Under the pieces are notes generated by a model that was given only the letters and a program-made list of their open reading frames with translations, was not told the DNA's origin and ran no database searches. DNA of 20,272 nucleotides from CAVYPR01 sp052145775 (GTDB lineage Bacteria; Actinomycetota; Acidimicrobiia; Acidimicrobiales; RAAP-2), in NCBI GenBank assembly GCA_052145775.1, contig JBKQNY010000123.1:1-20272 (forward strand), read 5' to 3'. Positions 1 to 6,768 of this stretch are shown piece after piece. The translations under genes were made by a program, and so were the position numbers. Each line of letters starts with the position of its first letter. The first letter of the stretch is position 1.

Positions 1-851
1 TCGAGCTCGCCCCGCCAGTCGTCCGGGGGCATCAGCGGCCGCAGCACGAACTTGGAGAAACCGACGTCGAGGTAGCGCCCGAGGAGCTCGCGCAGCGCGG
101 TCACACTCTCGGGCACCAGGTCGGCCAGCGGCCGCCCCCGGGTCCGGGCCGAGAGCGCCTCGGCCACCTGCGCATTGAGCGGTCCCGTCGAGTAGCCGAT
201 GCTCACCCCGAAGTGCTCGGCGCTGACCGAACGCCCGGCCTGGGCCGCGGCGTCCTCCACCACCTGGCGGCCGGCGGCCGCCTCGGCGGGCGTGCACATG
301 GCGGGAAGCCAGCCGTCGGCCAGGCGTCCGCAGCGCACGAGCGACGTGTGCGCGGTTCCCCCCAGCCAGACCTCGAGCGGGTCCTGGACCGGGAGGGGCG
401 AGATCGCCACGTCAGCGAAACGCCCGGACGGACCGTCGTGGCTGACCCGTTCCCCCGCCCACAGCCGGCGCAGCAGCGGGAGCACCTCCTCGACGGACCG
501 CCCGCGTTCGGACACGGGGACCCCCACCGCGTCCCGTTCGGCCCCCCGGGCCAGCCCGGGGACGAAGGTGACGAGCAGCCGGCCGCCGCTGAGCGAGTCG
601 AGTGAGGCGAGCTGCCGGGCGAGCCGCACCGGGTGCCGACCGGGCAGCAGCAACGTGGTCCCGATCTTGAGCCGGGGATGGTGTGCGCCCACCCAGGACA
701 GGCCCACGATCGGGTCGGCGCCGGGTGCGGTCAGCACCTCGGGCAGCCAGAGCGAATCGAAACCGAACTCGCCCAGGCCGTCCGCCAGGTCCGACAGGGC
801 CGGACCGCCGAGCCCCGCCGCGCCGGTTCCGACGCCGATGCGGACCTTCAG
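1..851 (-). CDS. F420-dependent LLM-class (luciferase-like) oxidoreductase, 3' end outside window
   Basis: The minus-strand frame stays open from 851 to the left edge, giving 283 codons. The start reads KVRIGVGTG, the usual first beta strand of luciferase-like TIM barrels. Further family signs are the internal GTTLLLPGRHPVRLARQLAS stretch, in which the barrel commits to a substrate loop, and GGTAHTSLVRCGRLADGWLP, matching the GG...a..aDGW signature of F420-dependent LLM enzymes. Such proteins are usually 280-330 aa, so only the last few to dozens of residues should be missing. Known members use reduced or oxidised F420 (some FMN) for hydride transfer; the substrate cannot be told. There is no ATG or GTG at the natural start. 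The codon aligned with the usual Met is CTG (851-849), with a GGGGGA ribosome-binding-like run just upstream; an in-frame GTG at 929-927 lies inside the threonine aldolase gene and would add a proline-rich, unlikely extension. It lies 19 bp after the aldolase stop, so both are probably on one transcript. Confidence 0.85.
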   Translation of the reverse strand, partial: MKVRIGVGTGAAGLGGPALSDLADGLGEFGFDSLWLPEVLTAPGADPIVGLSWVGAHHPRLKIGTTLLLPGRHPVRLARQLASLDSLSGGRLLVTFVPGLARGAERDAVGVPVSERGRSVEEVLPLLRRLWAGERVSHDGPSGRFADVAISPLPVQDPLEVWLGGTAHTSLVRCGRLADGWLPAMCTPAEAAAGRQVVEDAAAQAGRSVSAEHFGVSIGYSTGPLNAQVAEALSARTRGRPLADLVPESVTALRELLGRYLDVGFSKFVLRPLMPPDDWRGEL

Positions 852-870
852 GGCCGGTCCCCCGAACGGG

Positions 871-1890
871 TCACGGGGCGGACGCCAGGGCGCGCCGGGC
901 CCGCTCCACCCCGTCGTCGTCGACGTCACGGTGGGTGACCAGGCGCAGCACCCCCGGGCCGATCGCCTCGGCCAGCACGCCCTCCTGGCGCAGGTGGTCG
1001 AGCAGCTTCTCGGCTGCCGGGGATTCGAAGACGACCATGTTGGTTCGCACGGCGCCCGGGTCCAGCCCGGCGTCGGGCCACCGCTCGGCCACCGCCTCGG
1101 CCAGCCGCCGCGCCCGTACGTGGTCCTCGGCCAGCCGGTCCACCATGGACGCCAGTGCGATCAGGCCGGCGGCGGCCAGGATCCCGGCCTGGCGCATCGC
1201 CCCGCCCAGGCGCTTGCGTTCGACTCTCCCTTCCGCCACCACGTCGGCCGGGCCGGCCAGCAGCGACCCCACCGGGGCGCAGAGCCCCTTCGACAGACAG
1301 CAGGACACCGTGAGGGCGGTGTCCGCCATCGTGGCGGCGCGCACCCCGGTGGCCACCTCGGCGTTGAAGAGGCGGGCCCCGTCCATGTGCACGGGCAGGC
1401 CGGCGGCGGCCGCCCGCACCTCCTCCAGGTCGGCCAGCGGCCACGGGCGGCCACCCGAGGCCATGTGGGTGTTCTCGACGCACACCATCGAGACGACCGG
1501 CTGGTGATGTTCAGCGGCCAGCCGGGCGGCGATCACCTCGCGCGGCGCGATGGTGCCATCGGCGTCGTCGACGGCGTGGAACTGGATCCCGGCGTTCTTC
1601 GCCGCGGCGCCCAGTTCGTAGGCGACGACGTGCTGCTGGCGTCCAGCCACGACCGCCGTCCCCGGCTGGGCCAGGACCCGCAGGGCGATCTGATTGGCCA
1701 TGACCCCCGAGGGGACGAAGACGGCGGCAGTCTTGCCGACCCGCTCGCACAACGCCTCCTCCAGCCGGTTGACGGTCGGGTCCTCGCCGAACCCGTCGTC
1801 GCCGACCTCGGCCTCGGCCATGGCCCGGCGCATCTCGTCGGTCGGCCGGGTCACCGTGTCGCTGCGCAGGTCGACCAGGCCGCTGGGCAC
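871..1890 (-). CDS. ltaE: Low-specificity L-threonine aldolase (PLP enzyme)
   Basis: This 339-aa protein starts at GTG 1890. It cleaves L-threonine or L-allo-threonine to glycine and acetaldehyde in the cytoplasm, using pyridoxal phosphate. It opens with VDLRSDTVTRPTDEMRRAM, the family's N-terminal signature. The region FVPSGVMANQIAL (about residues 58-70) is the cofactor-phosphate segment, QQHVVAYELG (85-94) carries the histidine that stacks on PLP, and VHMDGARLFNA (167-177) has the Asp/Arg cofactor contacts. Lys201 in CCLSKGLCAPVGS is the expected Schiff-base lysine. Length is typical (330-350 aa). A TANNNT element ends 6 nt before the GTG, which fixes this start and suggests a leaderless mRNA. 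The LLM oxidoreductase follows 19 bp downstream on the same strand. All key residues are present, so I expect an active enzyme; beta-eliminating aromatic amino acid lyases of the same fold are the only realistic alternative. Confidence 0.95.
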   Translation of the reverse strand: MPSGLVDLRSDTVTRPTDEMRRAMAEAEVGDDGFGEDPTVNRLEEALCERVGKTAAVFVPSGVMANQIALRVLAQPGTAVVAGRQQHVVAYELGAAAKNAGIQFHAVDDADGTIAPREVIAARLAAEHHQPVVSMVCVENTHMASGGRPWPLADLEEVRAAAAGLPVHMDGARLFNAEVATGVRAATMADTALTVSCCLSKGLCAPVGSLLAGPADVVAEGRVERKRLGGAMRQAGILAAAGLIALASMVDRLAEDHVRARRLAEAVAERWPDAGLDPGAVRTNMVVFESPAAEKLLDHLRQEGVLAEAIGPGVLRLVTHRDVDDDGVERARRALASAP

Positions 1891-1896
1891 ACGGCG

Positions 1897-1902
1897 ATGC
1901 TA
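1897..1902 (-). promoter_or_regulatory. Leaderless -10 element for the threonine aldolase gene
   Basis: On the minus strand TAGCAT is followed by six bases and then the GTG start, putting +1 on the start codon itself. This is the TANNNT arrangement known for leaderless actinobacterial transcripts. No clear -35 was seen. Confidence 0.5.
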
Positions 1903-1944
1903 TCGGCCCGCCCCGGCGGGCCGGCCGGGCCGAGAGCCCCGACC

Positions 1945-1952
1945 TATAGGCT
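1945..1952 (+). promoter_or_regulatory. Probable -10 element for the thioesterase gene
   Basis: TATAGGCT lies 9 bp before the ATG at 1962; TAGGCT (1947-1952) fits TANNNT and would give a leader of only 2-3 nt. No Shine-Dalgarno sequence is present. CCTATAGG is palindromic, and this 71-bp gap also holds the divergent aldolase promoter. Confidence 0.4.
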
Positions 1953-1961
1953 CCGACCCCG

Positions 1962-2393
1962 ATGGCCGAGGGTGCACGTCGCAGGATCGACTTCGAGGCG
2001 ATCGGGCGCAATTCGGTCCACGGCACGCTCGGCATTGAGGAGGTGTCGGCCAGCCCCGACAAGGTGGTCCTCAAGCTGCCGGTGACCAGCCGGGTGCACC
2101 AGCCCTTCGGGATCCTCCACGGAGGGGTCTCGGCGCTCCTCGCCGAGTCGGCAGCCAGCTACGGCGGGGCGATGTCGGTCCCCGAGGGGAAGTCGGTGGC
2201 CGGGATCGAGCTCAATGCCAGCCACCTGCGCCCGATGAGCGAAGGCAACCTGTTCGCCACCGCGACCCCGGTGCGCAAGGGCCGGACGGTCCAGGTCTGG
2301 GCCATCGCCCTCACCGACGACGAGGGACGCGCCATCTGCGAGGCCCGGTGCACCCTGGCCGTGATCGACCTCCCCGAGGGCGCCGCGGGCTGA
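1962..2393 (+). CDS. PaaI/YdiI-type hotdog-fold acyl-CoA thioesterase
   Basis: The 143-aa protein has the single hotdog domain of the PaaI family. FGILHGGVSALLAESAAS (residues 49-66) contains the HGG motif that binds the CoA thioester (His53-Gly54-Gly55) and the catalytic acid Glu62 at the usual distance. AGIELNASHLRPMSEG (around 84-99) matches the conserved ...ihyLrP... strand, and the C-terminal EARCTLAVID strand completes the sheet. These enzymes hydrolyse aromatic or short/medium acyl-CoAs, and some serve as 1,4-dihydroxy-2-naphthoyl-CoA hydrolase in menaquinone synthesis (MenI); the substrate here is unknown. The gene is divergent from the aldolase, and its stop is 59 bp before the next plus-strand start. 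The start at ATG 1962 is supported by the near-leaderless -10 and by the match at the N-terminus. Confidence 0.92.
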   Translation: MAEGARRRIDFEAIGRNSVHGTLGIEEVSASPDKVVLKLPVTSRVHQPFGILHGGVSALLAESAASYGGAMSVPEGKSVAGIELNASHLRPMSEGNLFATATPVRKGRTVQVWAIALTDDEGRAICEARCTLAVIDLPEGAAG

Positions 2394-2440
2394 CCTGCGG
2401 TCGCCGAGGAACGAGGCAGCACCTCTGGCGGTTCACTCGC

Positions 2441-2446
2441 TAAGAT
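2441..2446 (+). promoter_or_regulatory. Leaderless -10 element heading the 2453-6761 gene set
   Basis: TAAGAT is followed by six bases and then ATG at 2453, the same spacing as at the aldolase gene. It is the main sequence support for the small gene that begins there, and is the likely promoter of the whole downstream group. Confidence 0.5.
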
Positions 2447-2452
2447 GCCGAG

Positions 2453-2812
2453 ATGCCAGTGGTGCGACCAATCGGAGGCATTGGGCCCGTCACCCTCGAC
2501 TGCTCCCTGGCCATCGAGGCGGTTCTCCCAGCTCACATTGGTCGTACCAGTGGTGCGAAGAGTGGTGATACCCAAGGTACTACCAGTGCCCCGGCGCCCC
2601 GCTCCGCGCCAGACGAGCGTGCCGGCGCCGACGCCCGGCAGGACACCGAGTTGCTTGCCATGTTCTTCGGGCGGAGCGCCGAATACGTCACGGTGGTGGT
2701 CGCCGGCGACGTCGCCATTGACCAATCCGCCGAGCTGGTCGGCGCCTCCCCGGGCGGGCCCGGGCTGGCGACCGGCGGGCGACGGCCCGACCCTTCGGAG
2801 GTGGGGGCATGA
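2453..2812 (+). CDS. Hypothetical 119-aa protein at the head of the lipid-type operon
   Basis: I do not recognise this protein. Three observations support it as a gene: a TANNNT element six bases before its ATG; an ATGA overlap with the thiolase gene (its TGA shares bases with the thiolase ATG); and, in its second half, G/C-rich third codon positions like the neighbours. The first ~35 codons use more A/T-ending codons (ATT, GGT, AGT, CAA). The predicted product has a hydrophobic/neutral N-terminal third, an A/P/R/D-rich middle with the feel of a linker (about residues 45-66), a short probable structured segment (LLAMFFGRSAEYVTVVVAG, about 68-86) and a G/P-rich tail. There is no signal peptide, membrane helix or cysteine motif. 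In comparable operons thiolases are often preceded by a DUF35/OB-fold partner, but I see no zinc ribbon here. It could also be a translated leader that couples translation to the thiolase gene. Confidence 0.5.
   Translation: MPVVRPIGGIGPVTLDCSLAIEAVLPAHIGRTSGAKSGDTQGTTSAPAPRSAPDERAGADARQDTELLAMFFGRSAEYVTVVVAGDVAIDQSAELVGASPGGPGLATGGRRPDPSEVGA
2797..2801 (+). promoter_or_regulatory. Ribosome-binding site of the thiolase gene
   Basis: GGAGG sits 7 nt before ATG 2809, inside the end of the preceding small gene. It decides the thiolase start and contrasts with the leaderless starts nearby. Confidence 0.75.
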
Positions 2813-3999
2813 GCAGGAGCGACGAGGTGGCCATCCTCGGGACGGGGATGACGGACATGGGTCGACGGGACCTGTCACCCGAGGCCATGGCCCACCAGGC
2901 GGTGCACGAGGCCTTGGTCGACGCCGCCGTCGAGCCCCACCAGCTCGCCTTGGTCGTCGCCAGCAACGCCCTGGGCGGCCGGCTGCTCGACCAGGGCTGC
3001 ATCCGCGGGCAGTCGTGGCTGCGCAAGTCCGGCCTGGGTGACGTCCCGGTGGTCAACGTCGACAACTCGTGCGCCGGCGGGACCTCCGCCCTGCACCTGG
3101 CGGCCATGGCCGCCAGGTCGGACGCCGGGCCGGTGCTGGCGGTCGGGGTCGAGAAGATGTGGACCGGCGACCGGGCGGCCACCCTGGCGGGGATCGAGGA
3201 CGGCCTGCCGGCCGACTACCGCGCCGACATGCGCGCCCGCGTCCGGGCGGAGGAAAACCCAGCGGGCAGCACCCTCATGGCGCTCAACGACACCTGGGCC
3301 CGCCAGTGCATGCGCGAGCGGGGCACGACCCTCGAGCAGATGGCCGCCGCGGCGTCCAAGGCCCGCACCAACGCCAGCCGAAACCCCCTGGCCCAGGTGC
3401 AAGAGGCCGCCACGGTGGAGGAGGTCCTGGCCTCGCCCCAGGTGGCCGGGGTCCTCACCCGCCTCATGTGCAGCTCCTTCACCGACGGGTCGGCGGCCGT
3501 GATCGTGGCCCCTGCGGTCGCCGCGCCGGCCGGTGCACCCCGTATCATCGGCTCCGTGGCCCGTTCGGGGAACGGAAGCATCGACTACCACGACCGGCTC
3601 ACCGAGACGGCCCGACAGGCCTGGGAGGCGATCGGCCTCGGTCCGGGAGACTTCGACCTGGTGGAGTTGCACGACGCCACCAGCGCCGAGGAGATCTTCG
3701 CCCTCGAGTCGCTCGGGCTCTTCGGCCACGGCGAAGCCGGCCCGGCCACCCTGGCCGGCGAGACGGCCGTGGGCGGCCGCGGGCTGACCGTCAATCCGAG
3801 CGGCGGGCTGGTAGGCCGGGGGCACCCCCTGGGCGCGACCGGCCTGGCCCAGGTGGTCGAGCTGGCCACCCACCTGCGGGGCCGCGGCGGTGCCCGCCAA
3901 GTGCCGAACGCTCGGGTTGGGCTGGCCGTGAACACGGGGGGAGTGATCGAGGGCGACGCGGCCTACGTGGGGATGCACGTCGTGGCGGCCGGAAGCTGA
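2809..3999 (+). CDS. Thiolase-family protein, SCP-x / lipid-transfer type acetyl-CoA acetyltransferase
   Basis: A 396-aa two-domain thiolase-fold protein. The nucleophilic cysteine is Cys88 in VNVDNSCAGGTSALH. His288 in VELHDATSAEEI and His339 in GGLVGRGHPLGATGL are the two active-site histidine motifs. The usual second cysteine (CxGGG near the C-terminus) is missing; the place is taken by VNTGGVIEGDAA, as in SCP-x type thiolases. Family members cleave or form beta-ketoacyl-CoA, often with branched, steroid or other bulky acyl chains. Length and both halves are complete. The start has a strong GGAGG site and a 4-bp overlap with the upstream gene. It is followed only 5 bp later by a ketoacyl synthase III gene, a pairing that suggests the two act on related acyl substrates. 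Direction of reaction and substrate are not readable from sequence. Confidence 0.92.
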   Translation: MSRSDEVAILGTGMTDMGRRDLSPEAMAHQAVHEALVDAAVEPHQLALVVASNALGGRLLDQGCIRGQSWLRKSGLGDVPVVNVDNSCAGGTSALHLAAMAARSDAGPVLAVGVEKMWTGDRAATLAGIEDGLPADYRADMRARVRAEENPAGSTLMALNDTWARQCMRERGTTLEQMAAAASKARTNASRNPLAQVQEAATVEEVLASPQVAGVLTRLMCSSFTDGSAAVIVAPAVAAPAGAPRIIGSVARSGNGSIDYHDRLTETARQAWEAIGLGPGDFDLVELHDATSAEEIFALESLGLFGHGEAGPATLAGETAVGGRGLTVNPSGGLVGRGHPLGATGLAQVVELATHLRGRGGARQVPNARVGLAVNTGGVIEGDAAYVGMHVVAAGS

Positions 4000-4004
4000 G
4001 CGGG

Positions 4005-4931
4005 GTGCGGGGCATCTCGGTCCGCAGCTGCGGCATCTCGGTGCCCGACAAGGTGGTGACCAACGACGACCTCTCGGCACGCCTCGACACGAGCGACGCC
4101 TGGATCACCGAGCGCACCGGCATCAAAGAGCGCCGGGTGGGCGGCATCACCTCTGAGATGGCGACCGAGGCCGGGCGCCGGGCGCTCGAGCGTGCCGGTG
4201 TGGCGGCGTCGGACATCGACGTCCTGGTGCTCGCCACCACCACCCCCGACGCGCTGGTCCCGGGCACCTCGGCCACCGTGCAGGCGGCGCTGGGCACCTC
4301 GGGCGGGGCCTTCGACGTGAACGCCGCCTGCTCGGGGTTCGTCTACGCGCTGGTCACCGCGGCCGGCCTGGTGTCGGTGGGCGCAGGGCCCTGCCTGGTC
4401 ATCGGATCCGACTCCCTGAGCCGGATCACCGACTGGGACGACCGAACGCTGGCCGTCCTCGTCGGCGACGGGGCCGGAGCGGTGGTGCTCGAGCCGGTCG
4501 ACGGACCCGGCGACCTGCTCAGCTGGAACTTCGGTGCCGACGGCACGCTCCGTCACCTGCTCAAGTGCGACCACGGCGGCTTCTTGTACATGGACGGCAA
4601 GGAGATCTTTCGCAAGGCGGTCCGCGTCGTGGTGGAGTCGGCCGAGCGTGCCCTGGCCGACGCCGGCGTCGGGGCCTCCGACGTGGACCTGCTCGTGCCC
4701 CACCAGGCCAACCTGCGCATCATCCAGGCCGCATGCCAGCGGCTGGGCATCCCCGAGGAACGCACGGCGGTCGTCATCGATCGCTACGGCAACACCTCGT
4801 CGGCCTCCATTCCCCTGGCCCTCGACGACGCCGTGACGTCCGGGCGTGTCTCCCCCGGTGACCTCCTGCTGCTGACCGGTTTCGGGGGCGGGATGACCTG
4901 GGCCAGCGCGGTCCTCCGCTGGGGGGGGTGA
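4005..4931 (+). CDS. fabH: Beta-ketoacyl-ACP synthase III (FabH-like), compact
   Basis: The 308-aa product starting at GTG 4005 has all parts of KAS III: IKERRVGG after ITERTG near the N-terminus, the active-site cysteine Cys109 in NAACSGF, His233 in VPHQANLRI and Asn263 in YGNTSSASIP, and the terminal GFGGGMTWAS. KAS III condenses an acyl-CoA with malonyl-ACP. At 308 aa it is shorter than the common 315-335; the missing part is mostly in the variable loop after the central GDGAGAVVLE strand (about residues 165-195). The reading frame is open far upstream into the thiolase gene, but homology starts only at the GTG, 5 bp after the thiolase stop. The stop overlaps the next gene's GTG. No fabD, acpP or fabF is nearby, so this may be a pathway-specific KAS III rather than the housekeeping copy. 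Confidence 0.92.
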   Translation: MRGISVRSCGISVPDKVVTNDDLSARLDTSDAWITERTGIKERRVGGITSEMATEAGRRALERAGVAASDIDVLVLATTTPDALVPGTSATVQAALGTSGGAFDVNAACSGFVYALVTAAGLVSVGAGPCLVIGSDSLSRITDWDDRTLAVLVGDGAGAVVLEPVDGPGDLLSWNFGADGTLRHLLKCDHGGFLYMDGKEIFRKAVRVVVESAERALADAGVGASDVDLLVPHQANLRIIQAACQRLGIPEERTAVVIDRYGNTSSASIPLALDDAVTSGRVSPGDLLLLTGFGGGMTWASAVLRWGG

Positions 4932-5821
4932 ACGGCGTGGCCGGCACCGGCCCGGTGCTGGTGGTCCTCGCCGCCGGCCGGGCCCGACGCTACGGCGGCG
5001 TGAAACCCCTGGCCCCGGTGGGACCCTCCGGCGAGGCGGTCCTCGACCTCCTGTCCAGCGACGCCCTGTCGTCGGGGTTCTCGGCCGTCGTGGTGGTGGT
5101 CGGACCGGTGAGCGGACCGGCCATCCGCTACCACGTGGGCCGCACGTGGCCAGGAACGGTCGACGTGCGCTTCGCCGTCCAGCACGCACCCCTCGGCACG
5201 GTCGACGCCGTCGTTGCCGCCACGCCCCTGCTCGACCCCGGCGCACCCTTCGGGGTCTGCAACGCGGACGACCTCTACCCGGTCGAGTCGCTCACCCTCC
5301 TTGCCGACCACCTTCGGAGTGATCCGGGCACCCAGGCCCTGGTGGGCTTCTCGCTGGCCGGTGCCGTCCTGGGCGACGGGCCGGTGACCCGCGGGGTTTG
5401 CGAGACCGACGGCCAGGGCATGCTGCGCTCGATCGTCGAGCGCCGCCAGGTGACCGCCGTGGGCGGCGGCCGCTTCGTGGCCAAGGACGGCCTCTCCCCC
5501 TCCGAGCTCGACGGCGACGCGCTGGTCTCGCTCAACCTCTGGGGGTTCGGCCCCGAGATGCCGGCGGTGCTGGCCGCGGCCATGGCCGAGGCCAAGCAGG
5601 CCTCCGAGGAGGACGAGGTGCTGCTGCCCGAGGTCATCGATGAACTCGTGCGCGGGGGCCGACCCGGTGGCCTCGTGGCCTCCCCGTTCCGGGTCCTGCC
5701 CACCGACGGAAGGTGCATCGGCGTAACCCACCCCGAGGACCTGGCCCTGGCCCAGGCCGAGCTGGCCGCGCAGGTGGGCACCGGCCAGCGACCGGCCCTC
5801 CTGTGGGAGGCGGGCCGGTGA
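4928..5821 (+). CDS. Nucleotidyltransferase-fold protein (sugar-phosphate NTP transferase-like)
   Basis: The 297-aa protein starts with a Rossmann-like strand and VVLAAGRARRYGGVKPLAPV (residues 12-31), the nucleotide-binding loop of NTP transferases (GxG/A-R...KPL), with Lys26 as the expected phosphate contact. QHAPLGTVDAV (85-95) resembles the base/sugar binding Q...GT.dAv motif, and NADDLYP (112-118) supplies the metal-binding aspartates. LNLWGFGPEM (about 201-210) also fits the glucose-1-phosphate thymidylyl/uridylyltransferase pattern, where a conserved N.G strand holds the sugar. Such enzymes activate a sugar or alditol phosphate to an NDP-sugar; the sugar is unknown. Its GTG start overlaps the KAS III stop by 4 bp, so translation is coupled. 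Placement after two acyl-condensing enzymes suggests a glycolipid or other sugar-modified product, but this is inference. Confidence 0.8.
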   Translation: MNGVAGTGPVLVVLAAGRARRYGGVKPLAPVGPSGEAVLDLLSSDALSSGFSAVVVVVGPVSGPAIRYHVGRTWPGTVDVRFAVQHAPLGTVDAVVAATPLLDPGAPFGVCNADDLYPVESLTLLADHLRSDPGTQALVGFSLAGAVLGDGPVTRGVCETDGQGMLRSIVERRQVTAVGGGRFVAKDGLSPSELDGDALVSLNLWGFGPEMPAVLAAAMAEAKQASEEDEVLLPEVIDELVRGGRPGGLVASPFRVLPTDGRCIGVTHPEDLALAQAELAAQVGTGQRPALLWEAGR

Positions 5822-5840
5822 CGGCCGGGGGGCGCCCACG

Positions 5841-6761
5841 GTGACCCGCACCGGGCGGCTGGTGGCGGCCCTGGCCGTCAACGCGGCCCTGGTGGTGGGC
5901 CAGGCGGTGGCCGCCGGCGTCGCCCACTCGACGGGACTCCTGGCCGACGCCGGCCACAACCTGGCCGACGTGGCGGCAATCGCCCTCTCCCTCCTGGCCG
6001 TGCGCTGGGCGCTGCGCCCCCGCAGCGAGACCCGATCGTTCGGCAACGTCCGCGGCACGATCCTGGCCGCACTGCTCAACGCGGCGACCCTGGTGGCCGT
6101 GACGATGGCCATCGTCGCCGTGTCGGTCTACCGACTCATCAACCCCGTGCACGTGAGGGGGGGCGTCGTGGCAATGGTGGCCGCAGCCGCCCTGGTGGCC
6201 AACGTGGCGGCTGCGCTCTTCCTCCACGAGGGCGGCAAAGACCTCAACATGCGCAGCGCCCTGCTCCACATGGTCGGCGACGCCGCCGCGTCGCTCTGCG
6301 TGCTGGTAGCGGGGGTGGTCATCGTGGCCACCGGCGGAGGCGCCTGGGACCGGCTCGACCCCTTGGCGTCACTGGTGGTGGCGGGCCTCATCGCCTATCA
6401 GGCCGTCGAGCTCGTGCGCGAGTCGGCGGACGTGCTGCTCGAGGCGACGCCGTCCGACGTCGACGTGGCCGCGCTGCGCGCCACGATCACCGCGGTGCCG
6501 GGTGTCGAAGAGCTCCATGACCTCCACGTCTGGAGCCTCTCGAGCGAGGTGCGGGCGCTCTCCGCCCACCTCGTGCTGACCGGGCATCCCACCCTGGAGG
6601 AGGCCCAGGTGGTGGCGGGAAGGGTGCGTGCCGCGGTGGAGGCCCCCTTCGACCTCGCCCACACCACGTTGGAGCTCGAATGCGAGCGCTGCGTCGACGA
6701 GGTCGGCGATCCGTGCGGGATGGACGACCTGCCGGTCCAGGTCCGCTCCCGTCGCGCCTGA
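5841..6761 (+). CDS. Cation diffusion facilitator (CDF) family metal exporter, CzcD/ZitB type
   Basis: This 306-aa membrane protein has six predicted transmembrane helices in the first ~200 residues (about 7-28, 40-56, 72-96, 108-127, 146-164, 174-192). The zinc site is complete: His39/Asp43 in DAGHNLADV and His143/Asp147 in HMVGDAAAS. The cytoplasmic C-terminal domain contains LHDLHVWSLSSEVRALSAHL, the usual CDF ferredoxin-like segment. The family exports Zn2+, Co2+ or Cd2+ in exchange for protons. An unusual extra is a cysteine cluster near the C-terminus (Cys281, Cys284, Cys292; CERC...C) that could bind metal. It starts at GTG, 19 bp after the nucleotidyltransferase stop, so it is probably the last gene of the operon, although its function does not clearly belong to the lipid genes. 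It converges with the GH92 gene. Confidence 0.93.
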   Translation: MTRTGRLVAALAVNAALVVGQAVAAGVAHSTGLLADAGHNLADVAAIALSLLAVRWALRPRSETRSFGNVRGTILAALLNAATLVAVTMAIVAVSVYRLINPVHVRGGVVAMVAAAALVANVAAALFLHEGGKDLNMRSALLHMVGDAAASLCVLVAGVVIVATGGGAWDRLDPLASLVVAGLIAYQAVELVRESADVLLEATPSDVDVAALRATITAVPGVEELHDLHVWSLSSEVRALSAHLVLTGHPTLEEAQVVAGRVRAAVEAPFDLAHTTLELECERCVDEVGDPCGMDDLPVQVRSRRA

Positions 6762-6768
6762 CCGGTCA
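6759..6768. other. Palindrome holding both convergent stop codons
   Basis: TGACCGGTCA is a perfect palindrome. Its left TGA ends the CDF gene on the plus strand and its right half, read on the minus strand, is the TGA of the GH92 gene. Only four bases separate the stops, leaving no room for a terminator between them. Confidence 0.9.

Noticed and set aside
199..2085. Plus-strand frame of 628 codons opposite the LLM oxidoreductase and threonine aldolase
   Set aside because: Both minus-strand genes show complete family motifs; the plus frame has none.
2445..2500. CxxC motif (RCQWCDQ) in an alternative frame, as a possible zinc-ribbon partner of the thiolase
   Set aside because: The frame continues into proline/arginine-rich nonsense and through the thiolase start; no second CxxC follows.
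3069..4004. Upstream extension of the KAS III frame to 620 codons
   Set aside because: This part is the out-of-frame shadow of the thiolase gene; homology begins only at GTG 4005.
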